A stretch of DNA of 64,000 bases from Antarcticimicrobium sp040365005 (lineage in GTDB: Bacteria; Pseudomonadota; Alphaproteobacteria; Rhodobacterales; Rhodobacteraceae), in the NCBI RefSeq assembly GCF_040365005.1, contig NZ_BAABWV010000014.1, forward strand, positions 62,001-126,000. The letters run 5' to 3'. Below are positions 50,914-60,026 of the stretch, in pieces (the first letter of the stretch is position 1; every line of letters starts with the position of its first letter). Position numbers and translations under genes: made by a program. The notes beneath the pieces were generated by a model that saw only the letters and a program-made list of their open reading frames with translations, was not told the DNA's origin and did not search any database.

Positions 50914-51771
50914 TCACTCCACCGCGCGGCGGTAGAAATGCCAGCTCGCGTGGCCCAGAACCGGCAGGACCACCACCAGCCCCAGCAGCAGCGGCAGCGC
51001 CCCGAGCACCAGGGCGCCGCCGATCAGCGCGCCCCAGCTCAGCACCACGCGCGGGTTGTCGCGCAGCAGCCGGACCGAGGTCGCCACCGCCACCGGCACG
51101 CCCACGTCGCGCGCCAGCAGCAGCGGGAAGGAGACCACGCTGATCGCCAGCGCCGCCAGCGCGAAACAGAACCCCACGAGGGTTCCCGCGATGGCCATGA
51201 TCCAGCCCGCCGGGGTCGTCGCCACGTCGCGCAGGAAGCCGGGGATCGAGGTTGGCGCGGCCGGTCCCAGGGTCCAGCCATAGATCGTATGTGCCGCGAT
51301 CATCCAGCCGACGAACAGCGCCGAGAGGTAGCCCCCCAGCACCAGCACGGCGCCGAAGCGGGGATGGCGCACCACCCCCAGCCCGTCGAGCCAGCTGGCG
51401 CTTTGACCCGCTTCGCGCCTGCGGCTCATCTCGTAGAGGCCGACCGCCGCCACCGGACCCAGCAGGGCAAAGCCCAGAACCAGCGGCAGCAGGAGCGGTA
51501 GGAGCTGCATGTGCAGCGCCACCCCCATCAGCACCAGCCCCGCAGTTGGGTAGACCAGCACCAGGAACATCACGTCGGTACGTCCGGCGAGGAAATCGCG
51601 CCAGCCTGCGCGCAGGGCGTGGCCGATATCCGCGATCTCCAGCTTGCGGGTGCGCGGCATTGCGGAGCTGTCATCCCCGCCCAGTTGCTCTGTCGCCGCG
51701 CCCAGGTGTCGCCCCGCCGCGCCCAGGTTCCGCGCCGCCCAGCTCAGCGGGTTTCCGATTGTCTGTGCCAT
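50914..51771 (-). CDS. DUF2189 family membrane protein
   Basis: 285 aa. A ~60-residue N-terminal cytosolic part (RKLEIADIGHALRAGWRDFLAGR) is followed by six hydrophobic segments, matching DUF2189 proteins, whose role is unknown but which are sometimes linked to cytochrome oxidase biogenesis loci. SSAMPRTRKL precedes the conserved start. Lies between two quinone reductase genes, pointing the other way. Confidence 0.85.
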   Translation of the reverse strand: MAQTIGNPLSWAARNLGAAGRHLGAATEQLGGDDSSAMPRTRKLEIADIGHALRAGWRDFLAGRTDVMFLVLVYPTAGLVLMGVALHMQLLPLLLPLVLGFALLGPVAAVGLYEMSRRREAGQSASWLDGLGVVRHPRFGAVLVLGGYLSALFVGWMIAAHTIYGWTLGPAAPTSIPGFLRDVATTPAGWIMAIAGTLVGFCFALAALAISVVSFPLLLARDVGVPVAVATSVRLLRDNPRVVLSWGALIGGALVLGALPLLLGLVVVLPVLGHASWHFYRRAVE

Positions 51772-51997
51772 TTCTCCTCCTCCATGGCGATGTGCTGCGC
51801 CGTGGGCCCGGATCCTGGCCTGACATCGCCGACGGCCAGACAGGGCGGCAACTTGCGAGAGTAGTCTAGCATGAATTCGCCCCTCCCGCAGTCACGCCTT
51901 CGGGAGGGGCGCCGGGCGCGGTCAAAGGGCCATGGACACCGGCGCGGATTGCGGCATGATCGGCACCGGAAAAGAACAGCATAGGGAAGGGGACGCG

Positions 51998-52981
51998 ATG
52001 ACCGAAACCGCACGCACCGTCATGTTTCACGAGGCCGGAGGGCCCGAGGTCATGCGGATCGAGGACCGCCCGCTGGGCGATCCCGGCCCCGGCGAGGTCC
52101 GCATCCGGCACCGGGTCTGCGGGCTGAACTTCATCGACGTCTACCAGCGCAGCGGGCTTTACCCGATGGAATTGCCGCACGCGCTGGGCATGGAGGCCGC
52201 CGGCGTGATCGAGGCGGTGGGCGAGGGGGTGAGCCACCTCAAGCCGGGTGACCGTGCCGCCTATGCGGCGATGCCGCCGGGCGCCTATTCCGAGGCCCGG
52301 GTGATGCCGGCCGCGCAGGTCTGTCCGCTGCCCGATGCCATCGGGTTCGAGACCGCCGCCGCGATGATGCTCAAGGGGATGACGGTGGAATATCTGTTTC
52401 ACCGCACCACGCCGCTGAAACGCGGCGATACCGTGCTGTTTCATGCCGCCGCCGGGGGCGTCGGGCTGATCGCTTGTCAATGGGCCCGGTCCGAGGGGAT
52501 CACCCTGATCGGCACCGCCGGGACCGACGAGAAATGCCGCCTCGCGCTGGACCACGGCGCGAGCCATTGCATCAACTACCGGACCGAGGATTTCGCCGCC
52601 CGCGTGCGCGAGCTGACCGGCGGCAAAGGGGTGGACGCGGTGATGGATTCCGTGGGCAAGGACACCTTCGAAGGCTCGCTTGATTGCCTCAAGCCGCTGG
52701 GCATGATGATCTCTTTTGGCAATGCCTCGGGGCCGGTGCCGCCCTTCAACCTTGCCGTGCTGGCGCAGAAGGGATCGCTCAAGATCACCCGGCCCACGCT
52801 GTTCGCCCATACCGCCGATCCCGAGGCCTGCCAGGCAATGGCGCGGCACCTGTTCACCAAGGTGCTGGATGGCGACGTCTCGATCCGCATCGACCAGCGG
52901 TTTCCGCTCGAACAGGTCGTCGAGGCGCATCGCACGCTGGAGGCGCGGGCGACCACCGGGAGCACGGTGCTGGAACTCTGA
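51998..52981 (+). CDS. NADPH:quinone oxidoreductase (zeta-crystallin type)
   Basis: 327 aa zinc-free MDR. Signatures: CGLNFIDVYQRSGLYPMELPHALGMEAAGVIEAVG near the N-terminus, LLKGMTVEYLF-like hinge and the cofactor loop HAAAGGVGLIACQWAR. This is the QorA/zeta-crystallin subgroup that reduces quinones by one electron. GGAAGGGGACGCG precedes ATG 51998. Function in detoxification is inferred from the family. Confidence 0.92.
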   Translation: MTETARTVMFHEAGGPEVMRIEDRPLGDPGPGEVRIRHRVCGLNFIDVYQRSGLYPMELPHALGMEAAGVIEAVGEGVSHLKPGDRAAYAAMPPGAYSEARVMPAAQVCPLPDAIGFETAAAMMLKGMTVEYLFHRTTPLKRGDTVLFHAAAGGVGLIACQWARSEGITLIGTAGTDEKCRLALDHGASHCINYRTEDFAARVRELTGGKGVDAVMDSVGKDTFEGSLDCLKPLGMMISFGNASGPVPPFNLAVLAQKGSLKITRPTLFAHTADPEACQAMARHLFTKVLDGDVSIRIDQRFPLEQVVEAHRTLEARATTGSTVLEL

Positions 52982-53029
52982 GCGCCGCGCAGACCGAAGA
53001 CAGGCGGCGGGCCCCTTGGCCTGCCGCCC

Positions 53030-53668
53030 CTATCGCACCGGCGCGAAGACGGCGTCCTTCAGCGGGCAGTCGGCGATGGTGTCGCGGCCGCAGGGGACCG
53101 GTTTGAGGTCGCGCGACAGGCACAGCCGGGCCTCGTGGATGTGGCCGTCCTTGCAGGTGATGGTCAGCATGTCGCGGCTCCAGCCCGGGTTGGCCTGCAG
53201 AAACGCCTGTTCCACCACGCTGGCGGGGAGTTTCACCGGCTTGTCGAGCTTGCGGAAGATCTCGGGGCGGTTCACCGTCGCGTAGGCGCGGCGCGACAGG
53301 GCGAAGTAATCGCGCGCCGAGAGGCCGGAACAGGTGCCGTGTTTCTTCCACTGGTGCCAGGCGAGGCCGGGGCTGCCCATGATATCGGCCATTTCCGCCG
53401 TCATGCCACGGGTGGGGGGCGCCTCGACCGTGCGGCAGTAGGCCGGCCAGCCGCGGTGGTATTGCGGCCACAGCCCGTGCAGCACCCAGCCGTGATCGTG
53501 GCGCGGGTGGCATTGGTCCGATCCGCGCGCGTCGCCCTCGGTGGCGCACCAGTTCGGCGACCAGCTCAGGCTGAGCACGTAGTAGTCGAATTCGCCGGCC
53601 TTTTCACCGTCGGCCAGCGCGGGCAGGGGGGACAGGCAGGCCAGCAGCCACAGGACGATCCAGCGCAT
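53030..53668 (-). CDS. Ribonuclease T2 family protein, exported
   Basis: 212 aa with a signal peptide (cleavage near residue 20). Both T2 active-site blocks are visible: CAS I with His64 (VLHGLWPQ) and CAS II (WHQWKKHGTC) with His110. The glutamate that normally precedes Trp in CAS II is Gln106. Eight cysteines fit periplasmic disulfides. It may degrade RNA in the periplasm, but the Glu-to-Gln change raises doubt about full activity. Confidence 0.9.
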   Translation of the reverse strand: MRWIVLWLLACLSPLPALADGEKAGEFDYYVLSLSWSPNWCATEGDARGSDQCHPRHDHGWVLHGLWPQYHRGWPAYCRTVEAPPTRGMTAEMADIMGSPGLAWHQWKKHGTCSGLSARDYFALSRRAYATVNRPEIFRKLDKPVKLPASVVEQAFLQANPGWSRDMLTITCKDGHIHEARLCLSRDLKPVPCGRDTIADCPLKDAVFAPVR

Positions 53669-53798
53669 TCACTCTTTCCTTATGCGTTCCGCGCCACTAT
53701 ATAGGCGCCAAGTTCCCCGACAATGGTAACTCGTTCCGGACCCTCCGGGACCGCCGATTTCAGGCGACGGGGAAGTTTTGTTTGAAGGAGATGTACAC

Positions 53799-54566
53799 AT
53801 GGCAAAACCCCTTATGGCGAAAGCAACCGCCGTGTGGCTGGTGGACAACACGACGATCAGCTTCAAGCAGATCGCCGATTTCGTCGGCATGCACGAGTTG
53901 GAGATCCAGGGGATCGCGGACGGCGATGTTGCCGCCGGGGTGAAGGGGTTCGACCCGGTCGCCAACAACCAGCTGACCCAGGAAGAGATCGACAACGCCG
54001 AGAAGAACCCGCTGTACAAGCTCAAGCTGAAGTACAACCCGGCCGCCCAGGGCGAGGAAAAACGCCGTGGTCCGCGCTATACCCCGCTGTCCAAGCGGCA
54101 GGACCGCCCGGCGTCGATCCTGTGGCTGGTGAAATTCCACCCCGAGCTGAGCGACGGCCAGGTCTCCAAGCTGGTGGGCACGACCAAGCCGACGATCCAG
54201 GCGATCCGCGAGCGTACCCACTGGAACATCGCCAACATCCAGCCGATCGACCCGGTGGCACTCGGCCTGTGCAAGCAGTCCGAGCTTGACGCCGCCGTGC
54301 AGAAGGCCGCCGCCAAGAAGGCCGCCGATGGCGAAGTGATGAGCGACGACGAGCGCCGCAAGCTGGTCAGCACCGAGCAATCGCTGGGCATGGAAGCCGA
54401 ACCCAAGATCCCGACCGCGATCGAGGGGCTGGAAACCTTTTCCCTGTCCGGCTCGGACGACAGGCCGGGCAACTCCGATCCGGTGCCGGACGCCGACAGC
54501 TTCTTCAACCTGCCGGATGCGGATGAGGACGACGAGGACGAGGACGACAAAGATCCGCGTTTCTGA
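53799..54566 (+). CDS. Cell cycle transcriptional regulator TrcR (DUF1013)
   Basis: 255 aa. The conserved N-terminus MAKPLMAKATAVWLVDNTTISFKQIADFVGMHELE and the HTH-like segment SKLVGTTKPTIQAIRERTHWN match TrcR/DUF1013 proteins found across Alphaproteobacteria. The last ~30 residues form an acidic Asp/Glu tail. AAGGAG is eight bases before ATG 53799. In Caulobacter-type bacteria TrcR takes part in cell-cycle gene control; role here inferred. Confidence 0.93.
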   Translation: MAKPLMAKATAVWLVDNTTISFKQIADFVGMHELEIQGIADGDVAAGVKGFDPVANNQLTQEEIDNAEKNPLYKLKLKYNPAAQGEEKRRGPRYTPLSKRQDRPASILWLVKFHPELSDGQVSKLVGTTKPTIQAIRERTHWNIANIQPIDPVALGLCKQSELDAAVQKAAAKKAADGEVMSDDERRKLVSTEQSLGMEAEPKIPTAIEGLETFSLSGSDDRPGNSDPVPDADSFFNLPDADEDDEDEDDKDPRF

Positions 54567-54600
54567 GACCGGTCTTGCGGCGCGGGGAAACCCGCGCCGT

Positions 54601-55014
54601 CTAGCCCCGCGCGACCACCCGTTGCAGCCAGGGGATCAGCCCGAACCCCAGCTGCCCGGCCAGCCCCAGCGCGCCCTGAGGGGTTGCCAGCGTCGCCAGA
54701 AAGGCGCCGGGTGTCTGGCCGAACGCCAGTGCGGCCAGCGCCAGTTCCGCCACCAACAGCAGGATCAGCGCGAGCCCGCCCATGACCAGCCGGCGGCCCG
54801 CGCCCGCCAGCGCCGGGCGCCCCCGCGTGAGCCGCGCGGCAACGATCCAGGACAGCCCCAGCATCACCGGCAGTTCCAGCGCCACGGCGGCCACCGGCCC
54901 GACGGTCGGGGCAAGGATCAGCGTGCGGATCGTGCCCAGCACCACGCCGCAGGCGAAGAGGATCAGGAAATAAAGCACCCCCGCGCCGACCGGGGAGAGG
55001 GCTGGGCGCGCCAT
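54601..55014 (-). CDS. Hypothetical small membrane protein
   Basis: 137 aa with four hydrophobic segments (about residues 11-29, 35-55, 75-95 and 105-125). The segment GVVLGTIRTLILAPTVGPVAAVALELPVML hints at a Roseobacter-conserved membrane family, but I cannot name it. Starts at ATG 55014 eight bases after recR, so probably in the recR transcript. Confidence 0.75.
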   Translation of the reverse strand: MARPALSPVGAGVLYFLILFACGVVLGTIRTLILAPTVGPVAAVALELPVMLGLSWIVAARLTRGRPALAGAGRRLVMGGLALILLLVAELALAALAFGQTPGAFLATLATPQGALGLAGQLGFGLIPWLQRVVARG

Positions 55015-55022
55015 TGCCGGCC

Positions 55023-55616
55023 CTACAGCTCCTTGCGGGCGCGCAGCGCCGCGCTGATGGTGCCGTCGTCGAGATAATCCAGCTCGCCCCCGATCGGCAC
55101 CCCCTGCGCCAGCGAGGTCAGCCTGACCTGCCCCTCCAACTGGTCGGCGATGTAATGGGCGGTGGTCTGCCCCTCGACGGTGGCGTTCAGCGCCAGGATC
55201 ACCTCGGAGATCTGCTCGGAGGCGATCCGGTCGATCAGACGGGGAATGCGCAATTCTTCCGGCCCGACCGAATCCAGCGCCGAGAGCGTGCCGCCCAGCA
55301 CGTGATAGCGGCCCTTGAACACGCCAGCGCGCTCCATCGCCCAGAGATCGGCGACGTCCTCGACCACGCAAAGCTCGCCGGTGGCGCGTTTCTCGCTGTT
55401 GCAGATGTCGCAGATGTCGCCGGTGCCCACGTTGCCGCAGTTGAGGCATTCGCGGGCGGTGGCGGCGACCGTCTGCATCGCGTCGGCCAGCGGCGTCAGC
55501 AGCAGCGCGCGCTTGCGGATCAGGTGCAGCACCGCGCGCCGGGCCGAGCGCGGCCCGAGACCCGGCAGCTTGGCCATCAGGTCGATCAGGGCCTCGATTT
55601 CGCCGGTGGAACTCAC
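55023..55616 (-). CDS. recR: Recombination mediator RecR
   Basis: 197 aa DNA repair protein acting with RecF and RecO. A helix-hairpin-helix (LIDLMAKLPGLGPRSARRAVLHLI), a four-cysteine zinc finger (CLNCGNVGTGDICDICN) and the Toprim domain (LCVVEDVADLWAMER) are in order. The start is GTG at 55616. ybaB precedes it by 33 bases in the same direction, as is usual. Confidence 0.96.
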   Translation of the reverse strand: MSSTGEIEALIDLMAKLPGLGPRSARRAVLHLIRKRALLLTPLADAMQTVAATARECLNCGNVGTGDICDICNSEKRATGELCVVEDVADLWAMERAGVFKGRYHVLGGTLSALDSVGPEELRIPRLIDRIASEQISEVILALNATVEGQTTAHYIADQLEGQVRLTSLAQGVPIGGELDYLDDGTISAALRARKEL

Positions 55617-55649
55617 GCGCGGTGCCGTCCGTTCAGGTCAAGCCACCGT

Positions 55650-55994
55650 TCAGAACGGCAGCTTGATATCCTTGGGCAGGCCCATGCCTTCGGTCAGGGC
55701 GGCCATTTCCTGCTGTGCCTTTTCCGCCGCCTTGGTCTGGGCGTCCTTGATGGCGGCCAGGATCAGGTCCTCGACCACCTCCTTGTCGTCGCCATTGAAG
55801 ATCGACGGGTCGATGTCCAGCGCGGTCAGCTCGCCCTTGGCGGTGGCGGTGGCCTTGACCAGGCCAGCGCCGGATTCGCCGGTGACGCTCAGGTTGGCCA
55901 GATCGTCCTGCATCTGGGCCATTTTGGTCTGCAGTTCCTGTGCGGATTTCATCATCTTGGCCATGTCGCCAAGTCCGCCCAAACCTTTCAGCAT
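55650..55994 (-). CDS. YbaB/EbfC nucleoid-associated protein
   Basis: 114 aa small DNA-binding protein. MLKGLGGLGDMAKMMKSAQELQTKMAQMQ starts the helix typical of YbaB, and VKATATAKGELTALDIDPSIF is the strand core. Conserved partner of recR; dnaX, the usual upstream gene, is displaced by 1.8 kb. AGGAG lies upstream of ATG 55994. Confidence 0.95.
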   Translation of the reverse strand: MLKGLGGLGDMAKMMKSAQELQTKMAQMQDDLANLSVTGESGAGLVKATATAKGELTALDIDPSIFNGDDKEVVEDLILAAIKDAQTKAAEKAQQEMAALTEGMGLPKDIKLPF

Positions 55995-56028
55995 CGTTAT
56001 CTCCTGTGAGGAATGCGTTCGTTGGACC

Positions 56029-57024
56029 CTAAATACGGGGGGCGACGGGTTCGCACAAGGGCGCCGGTTGCGGGCGTTCCGCTCTGACCCTGAACCGGGC
56101 GCGATAGGCGCCGGGAGTAAGCCCGGTGCAGCCCTTGAAGGCGCGGGAAAAGGCCGAGGCATCCCGGTAGCCGACAGCCCAGCCGACCGCGGCGGTGCTG
56201 TCCGCGCTCCGCTCCAGCGCGCCGCGCGCCTTTTCCACCCGTAGCCGTTGCAGGTAAGCCGCCGGGGTCAGGCCGGTCGCGGCCTGGAACCGGCGCAACA
56301 GGCTGCGTTCGCTCAGCCCGGCATGGGAGGCAAGGGTCGCAACGCTCAGCTGTTCGGCATAGTCGCTGTCCATTGCCCGCTGCGCCCGCAAAACGGCGGC
56401 ATCGCCGTGGTCGCGGGACGGGCGAAAGCCCGAGTAATGCCGCTGTTCCCGCCCGGCGGGATCGACCAGCAGATGCCGCGCGAGGCGCGAAACCATGTCG
56501 GGACCGAACCACAGCCCGGTCAGGTGCAAGCCGAGGTCGAGCCAGGCCATCAGCCCGCCGGCGGTAATGACGTCCAGATCGTCGACAAGGATGTGTTCGG
56601 GTTGCAGGTCGACCAGTGGAAAGGCGGCGCGAAACGCCGGCTCCAGTGCCCAATGCGTGGTGGCGGGGCGATTGTTCAGGAGCCCCGCATGCCCGAGCCA
56701 GAACGCCCCGGCACAGACCGAGGTGGCCAGCGCGCCGGTATCGTGCTGTGCCTTGGCCCAATGGCACAACGGGTGGTCGGGGTGCGCCCGGGTCGGCTCC
56801 AGCGAGGGCGGGAAGAGGACGGCATCGAATGGCCCGTCCGGCAGGTGGGCCTCCGAGACAGTGACGGTCTCCACCGTTGGCGGCCGGTCTTCGCCGCGCG
56901 CCAGCCGGGGCAGCAGGGCAAAGACGTCGGCCAGCCCCTCCAGCGCCGAGCGCTGTACGCCGGGATAGGCGGCCAGTGCGAGGCGGATCGGGGAGATTGG
57001 CGGTTTCTGCATTAAAATTGTCAT
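56029..57024 (-). CDS. GlxA-type transcriptional regulator (DJ-1/PfpI domain plus AraC HTH)
   Basis: About 331 aa. The N-terminal amidotransferase-like domain keeps the nucleophile-elbow cysteine (ATSVCAGAFWLGHAGLL), and the C-terminal AraC domain has two HTH motifs (SVATLASHAGLSERSLLRRFQAATG and VGWAVGYRDASAFSRAFKGCTGLTP). ATG 57024 and 57012 are both possible starts. Divergent from an isochorismatase-like hydrolase gene that it may control. Confidence 0.9.
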   Translation of the reverse strand: MTILMQKPPISPIRLALAAYPGVQRSALEGLADVFALLPRLARGEDRPPTVETVTVSEAHLPDGPFDAVLFPPSLEPTRAHPDHPLCHWAKAQHDTGALATSVCAGAFWLGHAGLLNNRPATTHWALEPAFRAAFPLVDLQPEHILVDDLDVITAGGLMAWLDLGLHLTGLWFGPDMVSRLARHLLVDPAGREQRHYSGFRPSRDHGDAAVLRAQRAMDSDYAEQLSVATLASHAGLSERSLLRRFQAATGLTPAAYLQRLRVEKARGALERSADSTAAVGWAVGYRDASAFSRAFKGCTGLTPGAYRARFRVRAERPQPAPLCEPVAPRI

Positions 57025-57100
57025 AAGCGCCAATGCTCATCCCGGTCAAGATCGGGCAGTTTGAACCCTGTTTCGTACAAGATGGGAAAGGGCCGAACAG

Positions 57101-57649
57101 ATGACCAAACACGCGCTGATCCTTGTGGACATCCAGAACGATTACTTCGAGGGCGGCCTTTGGCCGGTGGCGAAGATGGCGGCGGTCGCGGCGAAGGCTG
57201 CCCGGCTGCTGGCGGCGGCGCGGGCGGCCGGCAGCTTGGTGATCCATGTGCGGCACGAGATGCCGTCGGAGCAGGCCCCGTTCTTTCGCCCTGGCAGCGA
57301 AGGCGCCGCGATCAACCCGGCGGTCACGCCGCAGGACGGCGAGGCGGTGATCGTCAAGGCCCGCCCCAACAGCTTTCAGGGCACCGACCTGCTCGACCGT
57401 TTGCGCGACGCGGGAATAGAGAGGGTGACGATCTGCGGCGCGATGAGCCAGATGTGCATCGACGCCACCACCCGGGCGGCAGTGGATCACGGCTTTGCGG
57501 TGACGGTGGCCCAGGATGCCTGCGGTGCGAAAGAGGTCGAGTTCGGCGGGGTGACGCTGACCGCCGAACAGGTCCATGCGGCCTTCATGGCGCCACTGGC
57601 GATGAGCTATGCCAAGGTGATGACAACGGATGAGGTTCTGGCGGGGTAG
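57101..57649 (+). CDS. Isochorismatase-family cysteine hydrolase
   Basis: 182 aa. The catalytic triad is visible: Asp10 in LILVDIQNDYF, Lys in VIVKARPNSFQGT (about residue 86) and Cys in GAMSQMCIDATTRAA (about residue 118). Relatives include nicotinamidase and other amide or ester hydrolases. The substrate is unknown. Divergent from the GlxA-type regulator, suggesting local control. Confidence 0.92.
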   Translation: MTKHALILVDIQNDYFEGGLWPVAKMAAVAAKAARLLAAARAAGSLVIHVRHEMPSEQAPFFRPGSEGAAINPAVTPQDGEAVIVKARPNSFQGTDLLDRLRDAGIERVTICGAMSQMCIDATTRAAVDHGFAVTVAQDACGAKEVEFGGVTLTAEQVHAAFMAPLAMSYAKVMTTDEVLAG

Positions 57650-57729
57650 GGGGCGGATCAACCCGTCATCGCCGGGAGGACAGGGAAGGGGGGAGACCGG
57701 CGTCCGGAAGAGTAGCCGGGCGCGACTCC

Positions 57730-57785
57730 GCGAAAACGGGGTTTTCGCTCTGTCGCGTTCGGGCGATTTGCTCCGCAAATCACCC
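57730..57785. repeat. Two hairpins at the 3' end of dnaX
   Basis: GCGAAAAC-ggg-GTTTTCGC (57730-57748) is a perfect 8-bp stem. A second stem, GGGCGATTTGC (57761-57771) with GCAAATCACCC (57775-57785, one G-T pair), spans the dnaX stop. Together they may end dnaX transcription; the sequence type is common between Roseobacter genes. Confidence 0.6.
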
Positions 57786-59540
57786 GTCCTCGAACGGGTC
57801 CCATTCGTCCTCGACCTCGGGCAGGGCCTCGGCCTCGGCGCTGGCGGCGATCTGTTCCGGCGTGCGGATCTCGGTGATCTTGGCCTGCGGGAACCGGGCC
57901 AGCACCGCCTGCACCATCGGATGCTCGCTGGCCTCGGCGCGCAGGGCGTTTTCGGCGGCGTCACGCTCCTCGGCGATGGTAGGGCTGCCGCCGTCGTTGA
58001 CGACAGTGACCGCCCAGCGGTTGCCGGTCCAGGCCTGCAGTCTCTGGCCCAGTTGCTGGGCCAGGTCGCGGGCGGCGCCGGGGGCGGGCTCGAATTCGAT
58101 CCGTCCGGGCTGATAGCTGACAAGGCGGACGCCGGTTTCCACCTCGATCAGCAGCTTGCCGTCGCGGTTGGCGCGGATCAGTTCGACCACGTGGTGAAAG
58201 GTGGGATAGCGGGCCAGAGATTGCGCCACCTCCTGCGCCAGCGCCGCCTGCGGCGCGCCGCCCGGGGCGCCGGAGGAGATGGTCCGGCCCTGAACCGGGG
58301 CCGCGCCGGCCTGCGCCATCGGTGCGCCGCCTGAGCGCCCCCCGCCGCCGGGGCCATTGGGGCCGCCGGCGGGGGGCGGCGGGCTGTCGTGCAGCTTGCG
58401 CAGCAGTTCCTCGGGGCTGGGCAGGTCGGCCACATGGGTCAGCCGGATCACCGCCATCTCGGCCGCCATCATCGCGTTGGGTGCGGCGGCCACCTCTTCC
58501 ATCGCCTTGAGAAGCATCTGCCACATCCGGCTGAGCACCCGCATCGGCAACGCCTCGGCCATGGATTGGCCGCGGGCCCGCTCATCGGGCGAGACGGTGG
58601 GGTCCTCGGCGGCGTCCGGGGTGATCTTGACCACGGAAATCCAGTGGGTGATCTCGGCCAGGTCGCGCAGCACCGCCATCGGGTCGGCGCCCTCGGCGTA
58701 TTGCGAGGACAGTTCGGCCAGCGCGCCGGCCGCGTCGCCCCTCAGGATCAGGTCCAGAAGGTCCAGCACCCGCCCGCGGTCGGCCAGCCCGAGCATGGCG
58801 CGGACCTGCTCTGCCGTGGTCTCGCCGGCGCCGTGGGAAATCGCCTGGTCCAGCAGCGAGGTGGCATCGCGCGCCGACCCCTCGGCCGCGCGGGTGATCA
58901 GCGCCAGCGCATCCTCGGCGATCTGCGCGCCCTCGGCATCGGCGATGCGGCGCAGCAGGGCGATCTGATCCTCGGGCTCGATCCGGCGCAGGTCGAATCG
59001 CTGGCAGCGCGACAGCACGGTGACCGGCACCTTGCGGATCTCGGTGGTGGCAAAGATGAATTTCACATGCTCGGGCGGCTCTTCGAGCGTCTTGAGCAGC
59101 GCGTTGAAGGCGCTGGTCGAGAGCATGTGCACCTCGTCGATGATGTAGATCTTGTAGCGGGCGCTGGCGGCCCGGTAGCGCACCGAATCGATGATCTCGC
59201 GGATGTCGCCGACGCCGGTGCGGCTGGCGGCGTCCATCTCCATCACGTCGACGTGGCGGCCCTCCATGATCGCCTTGCAGTGTTCGCAGACGCCGCAAGG
59301 TTCCGTTGTCGGCCCGCCGGTGCCGTCGGGGCCGATGCAGTTCATGCCCTTGGCGATGATCCGCGCGGTGGTGGTTTTCCCGGTGCCGCGAATGCCGGTC
59401 ATGATGAAGGCCTGGGCGATGCGGTCGGCGGCAAAGGCGTTTTTCAGCGTCCGCACCATCGCCTCCTGCCCGACCAGGTCGGCAAAGGTCTCGGGACGGT
59501 ACTTGCGGGCGAGAACCTGATAGGCGGGGCTGTCGGACAA
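57780..59540 (-). CDS. dnaX: DNA polymerase III subunit gamma/tau
   Basis: 586 aa clamp-loader subunit. YQVLARKYRPETFADLVGQ at the N-terminus, Walker A GIRGTGKTTTARIIAKG, a zinc site CGVCEHC, DEVHMLS (Walker B) and sensor motifs are conserved; a Gly/Pro-rich linker near residue 400 leads to the tau-type C-terminal domain. The start is TTG at 59540; no ATG fits. No clear slippery heptamer for a gamma-form frameshift was noticed. Confidence 0.95.
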   Translation of the reverse strand: MSDSPAYQVLARKYRPETFADLVGQEAMVRTLKNAFAADRIAQAFIMTGIRGTGKTTTARIIAKGMNCIGPDGTGGPTTEPCGVCEHCKAIMEGRHVDVMEMDAASRTGVGDIREIIDSVRYRAASARYKIYIIDEVHMLSTSAFNALLKTLEEPPEHVKFIFATTEIRKVPVTVLSRCQRFDLRRIEPEDQIALLRRIADAEGAQIAEDALALITRAAEGSARDATSLLDQAISHGAGETTAEQVRAMLGLADRGRVLDLLDLILRGDAAGALAELSSQYAEGADPMAVLRDLAEITHWISVVKITPDAAEDPTVSPDERARGQSMAEALPMRVLSRMWQMLLKAMEEVAAAPNAMMAAEMAVIRLTHVADLPSPEELLRKLHDSPPPPAGGPNGPGGGGRSGGAPMAQAGAAPVQGRTISSGAPGGAPQAALAQEVAQSLARYPTFHHVVELIRANRDGKLLIEVETGVRLVSYQPGRIEFEPAPGAARDLAQQLGQRLQAWTGNRWAVTVVNDGGSPTIAEERDAAENALRAEASEHPMVQAVLARFPQAKITEIRTPEQIAASAEAEALPEVEDEWDPFEDG

Positions 59541-59636
59541 GGGGGCTACCTGCGCATGAAGGGGTTGCGTGCCGAACCTATTGTCTGGGCGGCGCGAGGT
59601 CCAGTGGCGGCGCGGCGTCGGGTTGGCGGGATGCGC

Positions 59637-60026
59637 TCAAACCAGAACCTCGTTCAGCCGGGTGTCGATCCTGCAGATGTGGCTTTCCAGCCAGTGGTCG
59701 AGCGTGTCCAGCAGCTTCGTCGCAAGGGCGGCGTCAAACCCCTCATCCCGGAACCGGACGTTTTCCTTGTCCACGAGGCGCAGGAACAGCCCATGCTCGT
59801 GCTTGTTCTGGGTCGCAACCGGGCATTTGTGCATGAACATGCAGTTTTCCTCGACCGCGAAGTGCATTTCGCAGTAGCTGGTCAGGAAATCCAGGAACAG
59901 GTCGTAGGTCTTTTTCCCCTCGCCCGCCTCGAGCGTGTGGCGAAACTGTTCGGAGGCGGTGAACAGCATCCTGTGCTGATCGTCGATCTTTGCGTCGCCG
60001 GTCGCGAACCGGGGTTCCCATTTCAT
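59637..60026 (-). CDS. Bacteriohemerythrin
   Basis: 129 aa four-helix protein for O2 binding or sensing by a di-iron centre. Likely ligands are His18 (DDQHRML), His55 and Glu59 (EMHFAVEEN), His78, His116 and Asp121 (ESHICRID). The position that usually holds the first histidine of the HxxxH pair is Asn74, with an extra His76 nearby, so the iron site may differ. No partner gene adjacent. Confidence 0.88.
   Translation of the reverse strand: MKWEPRFATGDAKIDDQHRMLFTASEQFRHTLEAGEGKKTYDLFLDFLTSYCEMHFAVEENCMFMHKCPVATQNKHEHGLFLRLVDKENVRFRDEGFDAALATKLLDTLDHWLESHICRIDTRLNEVLV

Noticed and set aside
57761..57785. Hairpin at the dnaX stop as a possible frameshift signal
   Set aside because: It spans the stop codon and there is no slippery heptamer nearby; it is more likely a terminator or dispersed repeat.
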